From: Enterocola sp045654205
GTDB lineage: Bacteria > Bacteroidota > Bacteroidia > Bacteroidales > Paludibacteraceae
Direction: 5' to 3'
Assembly (NCBI GenBank): GCA_045654205.1
Contig: JAZOMZ010000017.1
Coordinates: forward strand, 7,404 to 71,403
Length of the DNA: 64,000 nucleotides
This document shows, one piece after another, positions 17,811-25,268 of this stretch. Made by a program: the position numbers and the translations under genes. Position 1 is the first letter of the stretch. The number at the start of each line of letters is the position of its first letter. The notes below the pieces were generated by a model that was not told the origin of the DNA, did not search any database, and saw only the letters and a program-made list of their open reading frames with translations.

Positions 17811-19311
17811 ATGTTATTCAACTCACTAGAATTTGCGATATTTCTGCCAATAGTATTTATCATCTATTGGTTTGTGTTGCAAAAGAATCTCAAACTACAA
17901 AACCTATTTATTGTTGTAGTTTCCTACATCTTTTACGGATGGTGGGACTATCGTTTCTTATTCCTTATTGCTCTTACTTCATTCTGCAGTTGGCTTAGTG
18001 GTGTGCTTATAGAAAAGGTAAGAGAACGTTCTACCCCCCCCCACCTGGTTTTCTGCTAAAACACTACTAATCAGCAATATAACACTTAATTTAGCCATAT
18101 TAGGCTTCTTTAAATACTATAATTTCTTCGTTGATAGTTTCATAGATTTATTCGCACTTTTCGGAATAACATTACAGTCTAGCACACTAAGCATTATCCT
18201 ACCCGTAGGCATTAGTTTCTATACTTTCCAAGCATTGAGTTATAGTATCGATGTTTATCGTAGAAAAATAGAACCTACCAGAAACATCGTGGCATTTTTC
18301 GCATTCGTAAGTTTCTTCCCACAACTTGTGGCTGGACCTATTGAACGTGCAACTAACCTACTCCCACAATTCTACACTTCTCGTAAGTTTGATTACAACA
18401 CAGCTGTAGATGGTATGCGTCAAATCCTTTGGGGGTTATTTAAAAAGATTGTGGTGGCAGACAACTGTGCAATTTATGTAAACGAAGTTTTTGCAGACTA
18501 CACCAACCAAAGTGGTAGTACTTTACTTTTAGGAGCAATATTCTTTGCATTCCAAATTTACGGTGATTTCTCTGGTTATTCAGATATCGCCATTGGTACA
18601 GCTAAATTATTCGGAATAAAATTATTGAGAAACTTCAACGTACCTTATTTTTCGCGCGACATTGCAGAGTTTTGGCGTCGTTGGCACATATCACTAAACA
18701 CATGGTTTGTAGATTATTTATATATTCCATTGGGTGGTTCAAGACCATACGTTTCTCCTGATTGCAAACATCCAGAACTAACCAAGAAAGCAAAAGTAAT
18801 ACGCAATACCTTTGCAATTTTTCTAACAAGCGGACTTTGGCATGGTGCAAACTGGACATTCGTTGCATGGGGTGCATATCATGCCCTACTCTTCATCCCA
18901 CTAATCCTTTTAGGCAAAAACAAACGCTTTACCGATACCGTTGCAACTGGTAGGATTTTGCCAAACATAAGAGAAATATTCCAAATATTCACAACATTTG
19001 TCCTAGTAGTAATCGGTTGGGTATTCTTCCGTGCCGAGACCATAACCGATGCATTTGCGTATTTGGGAGGTATGTTTGATAGTAATTTGGTGAGTGTACC
19101 TTACTTAATTAATAGAGATTATTATGTGATAACATTTTTAGGCATATTAATAATGTTATGTGCAGAATGGATTTATAGGCATCACCATCATAATTTCACA
19201 TTATCACAAATTAAATTTGTATGGATTAAGTGGTTAATCTATTTTATTATGTTATTTTTACTATTTATAAATTCTAGTCCTGCGGCAGATTTTATATATT
19301 TCCAATTCTAA
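17811..19311 (+). pseudogene. MBOAT O-acyltransferase, out of frame at a C9 tract (phase-variable or broken)
   Basis: The first part (17811-18059) encodes a typical MBOAT N-terminus, MLFNSLEFAIFLPIVFIIYW, then enters a run of nine C at 18034-18042 and stops 17 nt later. The rest of the protein continues in the next frame straight from the tract (PTWFSAKTLLISNITLN...) to 19311 without a stop. Removing one C (C8) restores one 499-residue protein, the normal MBOAT length. It would keep the catalytic His in TSGLWHGANW (about residue 344) and the second His in AYHALLF. Intact, it would move acyl (probably acetyl) groups across the membrane onto the glycan together with the SGNH protein downstream. 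Sequencing error in the homopolymer is the main alternative. Confidence 0.85.
18034..18042 (+). repeat. C9 homopolymer inside the MBOAT coding region
   Basis: Nine consecutive C exactly where the reading frame breaks. Such tracts change length by polymerase slippage; C8 or C11 would be in frame, C9 as given is off. Confidence 0.9.
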
Positions 19312-19316
19312 TTACT

Positions 19317-20252
19317 ATGAAACGATTTCTTAAAAGATTATCATATTTTCTTATTATTACCCTTATATTAGCAACTTTACTAGATGTCTTTATTTCACAT
19401 AGACTAACAAAAAGTAATGAAAGAATGTACCAACAATGGAGTGGATTATACAAAGATTCACTTTATGCCGAAGTTGTTGTTTTAGGTTCCTCTAGAGCAT
19501 GGACACAATATAATCCTGCGATTTTAGATTCTATTCTTCATACCAACTCATTTGTTAATGGTATAGATGGTAGTGCTATTAATCGACAAATGATAAAATA
19601 TAAAAACTATTGTAGAATTACAAATAGCAAACCTAAACTAATTATACAAAATATAGATTTAGGAACTATGGACATTACATATGGATATGAAAGAGAACAA
19701 TTCTTCCCATATTTCATATTAGATAGAGAAGTAGTAAATTCATATCAATCATACGAAGATTTTAATCTTTTAGAGTTATACCTACCTTGTTACAGATATG
19801 TCAGTTATCCAGAAGAAGTTAAAAAAGCAATAAATTTACATACAGAATATCCAGAACCACTTTATAAAGGTTATTATGGTAGGGATATTGAATATGATGG
19901 TTCAGAATTGAGAAAAATGGATACAATAGTTGCAGATATTAATCGTACTATGCTAATCGAATTTAGTAAATTCTGTGCAGATATTAAATCTGACAGCATT
20001 GAAATGTGCTTTGTATATGCCCCTGTATATATAGAAGCAACAAATAAATTAGTTAATAAAAATGATATGTACGAAGCATACCAAACTATTGCTAATAAAT
20101 ATAACATCCCTATTTTAGACTACAACTATCACCCAATTAGTTGCGACTCTACCAATTTTTATAATGCCACACACCTAAATAAAAAAGGTTCTATTTTATT
20201 TTCTACACAACTTGCTCATGATTTAGATTCCTTAGGAATATTACATAAATAA
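19317..20252 (+). CDS. SGNH-like membrane-anchored partner of the MBOAT acyltransferase
   Basis: 311 residues. One N-terminal transmembrane helix (about 8-25) is followed by an extracytoplasmic domain with VVLGSSRAWTQYNP (about 54), where the first Ser fits SGNH block I, and a late ATHLNKKGSILFS (about 287) whose His fits block V, although the usual Asp three residues before it is replaced. DltD/AlgX/PatB-type partners of MBOAT proteins complete acyl transfer on the outside face. It starts 5 nt after the MBOAT gene and would be translated from the same mRNA, so polarity from the MBOAT frameshift could also affect it. Family call moderate, pairing strong. Confidence 0.65.
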   Translation: MKRFLKRLSYFLIITLILATLLDVFISHRLTKSNERMYQQWSGLYKDSLYAEVVVLGSSRAWTQYNPAILDSILHTNSFVNGIDGSAINRQMIKYKNYCRITNSKPKLIIQNIDLGTMDITYGYEREQFFPYFILDREVVNSYQSYEDFNLLELYLPCYRYVSYPEEVKKAINLHTEYPEPLYKGYYGRDIEYDGSELRKMDTIVADINRTMLIEFSKFCADIKSDSIEMCFVYAPVYIEATNKLVNKNDMYEAYQTIANKYNIPILDYNYHPISCDSTNFYNATHLNKKGSILFSTQLAHDLDSLGILHK

Positions 20253-20272
20253 CATAGACTAAGAATCTTAAT

Positions 20273-20331
20273 AAATACCAACCGACCCTATAGATCATCA
20301 AATTTGAATTCAATAGGGTCGGTTGGTATTT
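20273..20331. terminator. Bidirectional terminator between the SGNH gene and fcl
   Basis: Perfect 19-nt arms AAATACCAACCGACCCTAT (20273-20291) and its complement (20313-20331) with a 21-nt loop, A-rich before and T-rich after. It sits between convergent genes and should stop transcription from both sides. Confidence 0.85.
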
Positions 20332-20347
20332 TTGCTATAAGTTCTTT

Positions 20348-21289
20348 TTATCTTTCTGCACGCATAGGATTATTTAGAAAATCCTGGTACGCTAATTTTA
20401 TTCCTTCTTTTAACTCTGTTTTATAGGTCCAGCCTAGGGCGGTGGCTTTGCTTACGTCTAATAGTTTGCGGGGGGTGCCGTTTGGGCGGGTGGTATCCCA
20501 CTCTATTTTGCCCTCATAGCCTACTGTTTCTGCCACTAGTGTGGTTAAATCCTTAATGCTAATTTCTTTGCCTGTACCGGCATTTACAGTTTCATTGCCG
20601 CTATAGTTGTTCATTAAGAACACGCATAGATTGGCCAAGTCGTCCACGTACAAAAATTCGCGTAGCGGGCTGCCATCGCCCCAGCAAGTAACAGATTCTA
20701 ATCCTGCCTCTTTGGCTTCGTGAAAACGGCGAATTAGTGCAGGAAGCACGTGAGAGTGCTCTGGATGATAATTATCGTTTGGACCGTATAGGTTTGTTGG
20801 CATCAAACTGATATAGTCTGTACCGTATTGACGATTTAGGTATTCACAATATTTTAAACCAGAGATTTTTGCTAATGCGTATGCCTCGTTGGTTGGTTCT
20901 AGTGCAGAAGTAAGTAAGCAAGACTCTGGCATTGGTTGTGGAGCAAGGCGTGGATAGATGCAAGAAGAACCTAAAAATTCTAGTTTCTTCACTCCATTTT
21001 GCCATGCTGCATGTATCACATTCATTTCTAGCATCATGTTGTGATACATAAAGTCTGCCAAACCTTGTGAGTTTGCTATAATTCCTCCAACTTTTGCAGC
21101 TGCAAGGAACACATATTCTGGTTTTTCAGTCGCAAAAAAGTCGTTTACCGCTTGTTGGTTGATTAAATCAAGTTCAGCATGTGTACGGGTAATGATGTTG
21201 GTATAGCCTTGACGCTTTAATTCACGTACTATGGCACTCCCCACCATACCACGATGACCGGCTACGTATATTTTTGATGTTTTATTCAT
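20348..21289 (-). CDS. fcl: GDP-L-fucose synthase
   Basis: 313 residues, the family norm. The NADPH-dependent 3,5-epimerase/4-reductase converts GDP-4-keto-6-deoxymannose to GDP-L-fucose. Motifs: GHRGMVGSAIV (N-terminus), FLGSSCIYP with the catalytic Ser-Cys pair (about 106), YALAKISGLKYCE with Tyr/Lys (about 136), MPTNLYGPNDNY (about 163) and CWGDGSPLREFLYVDDLA (about 202). It lies downstream of gmd, which makes its substrate, 94 nt away with a repeat between. GC content is higher than in the glycosyltransferase block. Confidence 0.96.
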   Translation of the reverse strand: MNKTSKIYVAGHRGMVGSAIVRELKRQGYTNIITRTHAELDLINQQAVNDFFATEKPEYVFLAAAKVGGIIANSQGLADFMYHNMMLEMNVIHAAWQNGVKKLEFLGSSCIYPRLAPQPMPESCLLTSALEPTNEAYALAKISGLKYCEYLNRQYGTDYISLMPTNLYGPNDNYHPEHSHVLPALIRRFHEAKEAGLESVTCWGDGSPLREFLYVDDLANLCVFLMNNYSGNETVNAGTGKEISIKDLTTLVAETVGYEGKIEWDTTRPNGTPRKLLDVSKATALGWTYKTELKEGIKLAYQDFLNNPMRAER

Positions 21290-21333
21290 AATAAATATGC
21301 TAAAAGGTCTATGAGTTCAAATATAATCGGGCC

Positions 21334-21380
21334 CGTTATTCGCTACGCTCATCAGTACGTCGACAGGCTCAGTCACCGAT
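21334..21380. repeat. 47-bp direct repeat, copy A (behind gmd)
   Basis: Starts CGTTATTCGCTACGCTCATC and ends CAGTCACCGAT. 44 of 47 positions match copy B at 22502-22548. It ends 3 nt from the gmd stop codon. Confidence 0.9.
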
Positions 21381-21383
21381 AAA

Positions 21384-22475
21384 TTATTTAACGATACCTT
21401 TTTCTAAATATTCTGCAAGGTTTGTTCTTACGTGCTCTGAAGCTCTCTCAACGGCTACTTTTTCCATGTCGTGTTTTACCATTAGCTCTACAAGTTCGCT
21501 GAAAGAAGTGCGTTTGGTTGGATCCCAACCTAGTTCGCGTTTAGCTTTTGAAGGATCGCCCCATAGATTTACTACGTCTGTTGGACGATAGAAATCTGGT
21601 GAAACTTCTACAAGCACACGACCTGTAGCCTTATCAATACCTTTTTCGTTTTCTTCTTCTCCAACAAATTCTAATTCAATACCAGCGTGTTTGAATGCAA
21701 GGTAGCAGAACTCACGCACAGAGTGTTGTTCGCCTGTAGCGATAACGAAATCTTCTGGTTTGTCGTGTTGAAGGATAAGCCACATACACTCAACATAGTC
21801 TTTGGCATAACCCCAGTCGCGAAGTGAAGATAGATTTCCTAGATATAATTTATCTTGTTTGCCTTGTGCAATACGTGCTGCAGCAAGTGTAATCTTACGT
21901 GTTACGAAAGTTTCACCACGGCGTTCAGACTCGTGATTGAACAAAATACCAGAGCAACAGAACATATTATATGCTTCGCGGTATTCTTTCACAATCCAAA
22001 AACCATAAAGTTTTGCCACTGCGTATGGACTATATGGGTGGAAAGGAGTATTTTCGTTTTGAGGCACTTCTTCTACCTTGCCATAAAGTTCCGATGTAGA
22101 AGCTTGATATATACGGCAAGTGTCTGTAAGTCCACATTGGCGTACTGCTTCCAAAACACGAAGCACACCTGTGGCATCTACGTCTGCAGTAAACTCTGGT
22201 GCATCAAAACTTACTTGCACATGGCTTTGTGCTGCAAGGTTGTATATTTCATCTGGGCGAACTTTGCCAATCACTTGAAGAAGACTCATTGAATCTCCCA
22301 TATCTCCATAGTGAAGGTGGAAGTTTTTGTGGCCTTCTAGATGTGCTATACGTTCACGGTAATCTACAGATGAACGGCGGATAATGCCGTGTACATCATA
22401 GCCTTTTTCTAATAAAAATTCGGCTAAGTAAGAACCGTCTTGGCCGGTTACGCCAGTGATAAGTGCTTTTTTCAT
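21384..22475 (-). CDS. gmd: GDP-mannose 4,6-dehydratase
   Basis: 363 residues. It dehydrates GDP-D-mannose to GDP-4-keto-6-deoxymannose using bound NADP. Motifs: TGVTGQDGSYLAEFLLEKGYD (residues 7-27), IYNLAAQSHVQVSF (about 77), the catalytic Thr/Glu/Tyr/Lys set in QASTSELYGKV (about 124) and YSPYAVAKLYGFW (about 148), and GILFNHESERRGETFVTRKI (about 176). Together with fcl it makes GDP-fucose for the glycan. The gene is flanked by two nearly identical 47-bp direct repeats and has nine C, in its own direction, 18-26 nt before the ATG. Confidence 0.96.
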   Translation of the reverse strand: MKKALITGVTGQDGSYLAEFLLEKGYDVHGIIRRSSVDYRERIAHLEGHKNFHLHYGDMGDSMSLLQVIGKVRPDEIYNLAAQSHVQVSFDAPEFTADVDATGVLRVLEAVRQCGLTDTCRIYQASTSELYGKVEEVPQNENTPFHPYSPYAVAKLYGFWIVKEYREAYNMFCCSGILFNHESERRGETFVTRKITLAAARIAQGKQDKLYLGNLSSLRDWGYAKDYVECMWLILQHDKPEDFVIATGEQHSVREFCYLAFKHAGIELEFVGEEENEKGIDKATGRVLVEVSPDFYRPTDVVNLWGDPSKAKRELGWDPTKRTSFSELVELMVKHDMEKVAVERASEHVRTNLAEYLEKGIVK

Positions 22476-22492
22476 AATTTTTCTATATTAGT

Positions 22493-22501
22493 GGGGGGGG
22501 G
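22493..22501 (-). repeat. C9 homopolymer in the gmd 5' leader
   Basis: Nine C on the gmd strand, ending 18 nt before the ATG. Length changes here could alter translation initiation or promoter spacing. It is the same tract length as in the MBOAT gene. Confidence 0.85.
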
Positions 22502-22548
22502 CGTTATTCGCTACGCTCATCAATACGTCGACAAGCTCAGCCACCGAT
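22502..22548. repeat. 47-bp direct repeat, copy B (behind ugd)
   Basis: Same orientation as copy A, with three substitutions; its last base is adjacent to the ugd stop codon (22549). The TCGACARGCTCAGYCACCG half also occurs, inverted on itself, at 43181-43256. Confidence 0.9.
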
Positions 22549-23865
22549 TTATTTTCCTATACCCAAGTATTTAAATCCAAGGTTAATTAATTCTTTTTTG
22601 TCGTATATGTTGCGACCGTCGATAACGAGCGGTGTGTTCATATTTTGTTTTATAAATTCCCAATTTGGAAGACGAAATTCTTGCCATTCTGTTACAAGGC
22701 AGATTGCATCAGCATCCTTTGCTGCATCATAGGCGTCATTGGCAAAGTATAAGTTTTCTATATTGTCGTTTTCTATGTTTAAAGATTTTACAATAGGGTC
22801 GTAAACTCTCACTTCTACATCACGATCTAACAACTTACTTATCAATACCAATGAAGGAGCTTCGCGCATATCATCTGTATTTGGTTTAAATGCTAAACCC
22901 CATACTGCGATGGTTTTGCCACGAAGGTCGCCTTTAAACTGCTTATAAAGCTTATTGTAAAGAACTTCTTTTTGTGCATTGTTGATGCTCTCTACTGCAT
23001 CTAGAAGTTGCATTGTGTAACCATTTTCTTGTGCAGTGTGTATAAGTGCCTTAACATCCTTTGGGAAGCAAGAACCTCCATATCCACAACCAGCGTAAAG
23101 GAATTTGTTACCAATGCGAGCATCTGTACCAATGCCCTTGCGTACCATATCTATGTCTGCACCAACTATTTCGCATAGATTTGCTATGTCGTTCATAAAA
23201 CTAATGCGAGTTGCAAGCATACTATTTGCTGCATATTTGGTCATTTCTGCAGAAGGAATGTCCATAAATAGCACCCTAAAGTTGTTTAGAAGAAATGGGC
23301 GGTAAAGTGTGGTCATAAGTTCCTTGGCCTTTTCACTTTCTACGCCAATTACTACTCTATCTGGACTCATAAAGTCTTTGATAGCGGCTCCTTCTTTTAG
23401 GAATTCTGGGTTTGATGCTACATCGAATGGAACATTTACACCGCGTTTATCTAGTTCTGCCTGAATAGTTGCTTTTACTTTTTGTGCTGTACCTACAGGT
23501 ACTGTACTTTTAGTAACAAGTAGTGTATAGTGATTGATATTTTCACCTACTGTTTTAGCTACTTCTAGTACATATTTAAGGTCTGCGCTACCGTCTTCAT
23601 CTGGCGGTGTGCCTACTGCACAAAAGACAACCTCTGCCTCGTCTAGAACTTCTCTCAAATCCGTACTGAAGTGCAACCTACCAGCCATAACATTTCTCTT
23701 TATCATTTCAGAAAGTCCTGGCTCGTAGATAGGTATTTCTCCAGCTTTAATTTGATTTATCTTTTCTATGTTATTATCCACACAAGTAACATCTGTACCT
23801 ACCTCTGCAAAGCAAGTGCCAGAGACAAGACCTACGTAACCTGTACCGATGATAACGATTTTCAT
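22549..23865 (-). CDS. ugd: UDP-glucose 6-dehydrogenase
   Basis: 438 residues. Two-step NAD oxidation of UDP-glucose to UDP-glucuronate. Motifs: IGTGYVGLVSGTCFAEVG (residues 6-23), CAVGTPPDEDGSADL (about 87), SNPEFLKEGAAIKDF (about 152), and the catalytic Cys in GCGYGGSCFPKDVKAL (about 258). The C-terminal WGLAFKPNTDDMREAPS (about 318) completes the active site. It starts 3 nt after the second dehydrogenase gene, so the two form one transcription unit. Confidence 0.96.
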   Translation of the reverse strand: MKIVIIGTGYVGLVSGTCFAEVGTDVTCVDNNIEKINQIKAGEIPIYEPGLSEMIKRNVMAGRLHFSTDLREVLDEAEVVFCAVGTPPDEDGSADLKYVLEVAKTVGENINHYTLLVTKSTVPVGTAQKVKATIQAELDKRGVNVPFDVASNPEFLKEGAAIKDFMSPDRVVIGVESEKAKELMTTLYRPFLLNNFRVLFMDIPSAEMTKYAANSMLATRISFMNDIANLCEIVGADIDMVRKGIGTDARIGNKFLYAGCGYGGSCFPKDVKALIHTAQENGYTMQLLDAVESINNAQKEVLYNKLYKQFKGDLRGKTIAVWGLAFKPNTDDMREAPSLVLISKLLDRDVEVRVYDPIVKSLNIENDNIENLYFANDAYDAAKDADAICLVTEWQEFRLPNWEFIKQNMNTPLVIDGRNIYDKKELINLGFKYLGIGK

Positions 23866-23868
23866 AAA

Positions 23869-25158
23869 TTACAATCTAGCATCAACTACATCTCGTGGAA
23901 CAAAGTTTTTAACGTCGAAGATAACAGCACCGTTTTCTTTGAAGTGAGCAAAGTCGAAATCATAGAATTCACGGTGAGAAACAGCTGCGATAACTGCTTG
24001 ATAATGTTTACCTTTATTTACTTTTTGTAATAACTCAATACCAAATTCTTCTTTTACTTCTTCTGGGTCTGCCCATGGATCGTAAACATCTACATTTACA
24101 CCAAAGTCTTTAAGTTCGTTGTAAATGTCGATAACTTTAGAGTTGCGCATATCTGGACAATCTTCTTTAAATGTGATACCAAGAAGAAGGATATTTGCAT
24201 TTTTGATCTTATGGTCTGCTTGAATCATAAGTTTCATAGTTTTTTGTGCTATGAAGTTTGCAATGCTATTGTTTACACGACGACCACTTAAGATAACTTG
24301 TGGGTGATAGCCAAGAGCATTAGCCTTGTGAGCCAAGTAGTATGGGTCTACAGAGATACAGTGACCGCCTACAAGACCTGGACGATATTTCAAGAAGTTC
24401 CATTTACTACCCGCTGCTTCAATAACATCATTTGTATCAATGCCAACGCGGTCAAAAATAAGTGCTAACTCATTCATAAATGAGATATTGATGTCGCGTT
24501 GGGTATTCTCAATAACTTTAGCAGCTTCTGCTACCTTCATATTTGGTGCACGGTGTGTACCATTTTTAAGAATACTGTTATAAAGGTCATCTACCACATT
24601 AGCAATCTCTGGTGTTGAACCAGAAGTGATTTTTTTAATCGTGGTTAATGTATTAACTTTATCTCCTGGATTAATACGTTCCGGTGAATAACCACAGTAG
24701 AAATCCTCATTATATTTTAGACCAGAGAATTTTTCTAGCACAGGCACACAATCTTCTTCTGTACAGCCAGGATATACCGTACTTTCGTATATTACAATGT
24801 CGCCTTTCTTTAGCACTCCACCTAACATGGCAGAAGCCTTTAATAGCGGGGTAAGGTCTGGATTATTAAATTCATCGATTGGTGTTGGCACACTTACGAT
24901 AAATACGTTGAAATCTTTTAATTTTTCTGGATAACATGCAAAACTAAGACCAATACCTGTATTGTTTTTGTAAAGGTCCGTTGCTTCTTTCATTGCTACA
25001 AGGTCTGCTTCTTTGGTGTGGTCTTCACCTTTTTCCAATTCTGCAATACGTGCAGCATTAATGTCGAAACCTAATGTTCTATATTTTTTTCCGAATTCAA
25101 TTGCTAATGGCAGGCCTACATATCCTTGACCAATAACTGCGATTTTTTTAGTATTCAT
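23869..25158 (-). CDS. UDP-N-acetylhexosamine 6-dehydrogenase (TviB/WbpO type)
   Basis: 429 residues of the UDP-sugar dehydrogenase family, in the branch acting on UDP-GlcNAc or UDP-GalNAc to give the uronic acid (TviB/VipA, WbpO). Motifs: VIGQGYVGLPLAIEFGKKY (residues 8-26), VSVPTPIDEFNNPDL (about 88), the branch signature CGYSPERINPGDK (about 154), and the catalytic Cys in LVGGHCISVDPYYLA (about 257). ITFKEDCPDMRNSK (about 329) is also typical. It lies between wzc and ugd. GlcNAc versus GalNAc cannot be separated by motif. Confidence 0.9.
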   Translation of the reverse strand: MNTKKIAVIGQGYVGLPLAIEFGKKYRTLGFDINAARIAELEKGEDHTKEADLVAMKEATDLYKNNTGIGLSFACYPEKLKDFNVFIVSVPTPIDEFNNPDLTPLLKASAMLGGVLKKGDIVIYESTVYPGCTEEDCVPVLEKFSGLKYNEDFYCGYSPERINPGDKVNTLTTIKKITSGSTPEIANVVDDLYNSILKNGTHRAPNMKVAEAAKVIENTQRDINISFMNELALIFDRVGIDTNDVIEAAGSKWNFLKYRPGLVGGHCISVDPYYLAHKANALGYHPQVILSGRRVNNSIANFIAQKTMKLMIQADHKIKNANILLLGITFKEDCPDMRNSKVIDIYNELKDFGVNVDVYDPWADPEEVKEEFGIELLQKVNKGKHYQAVIAAVSHREFYDFDFAHFKENGAVIFDVKNFVPRDVVDARL

Positions 25159-25203
25159 TTTTAATATATTTGATTTAATAATATTTTTATTTTAAGGTTT
25201 ATT

Positions 25204-25268
25204 ACGAGGGACAAGCCCTCGTGCAATCCCTCACGCTCGGCAATGCTTAAGCGAGCTTATCATTGCTC
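25204..25268. repeat. Repeat element directly behind the wzc stop codon
   Basis: Contains the perfect hairpin ACGAGGG-acaag-CCCTCGT (25204-25222) and a CTCGGCAATGCTTAAGCGAG stretch that resembles 53136-53180. It fills the space between the wzc stop (25269) and the tviB-type gene. Confidence 0.6.

Noticed and set aside
18235..19311. Separate 358-residue gene starting at 18235
   Set aside because: It begins at a TTG in the middle of the MBOAT domain, and its frame is continuous back to the C9 tract. It is the second part of the frameshifted gene, not an independent one.
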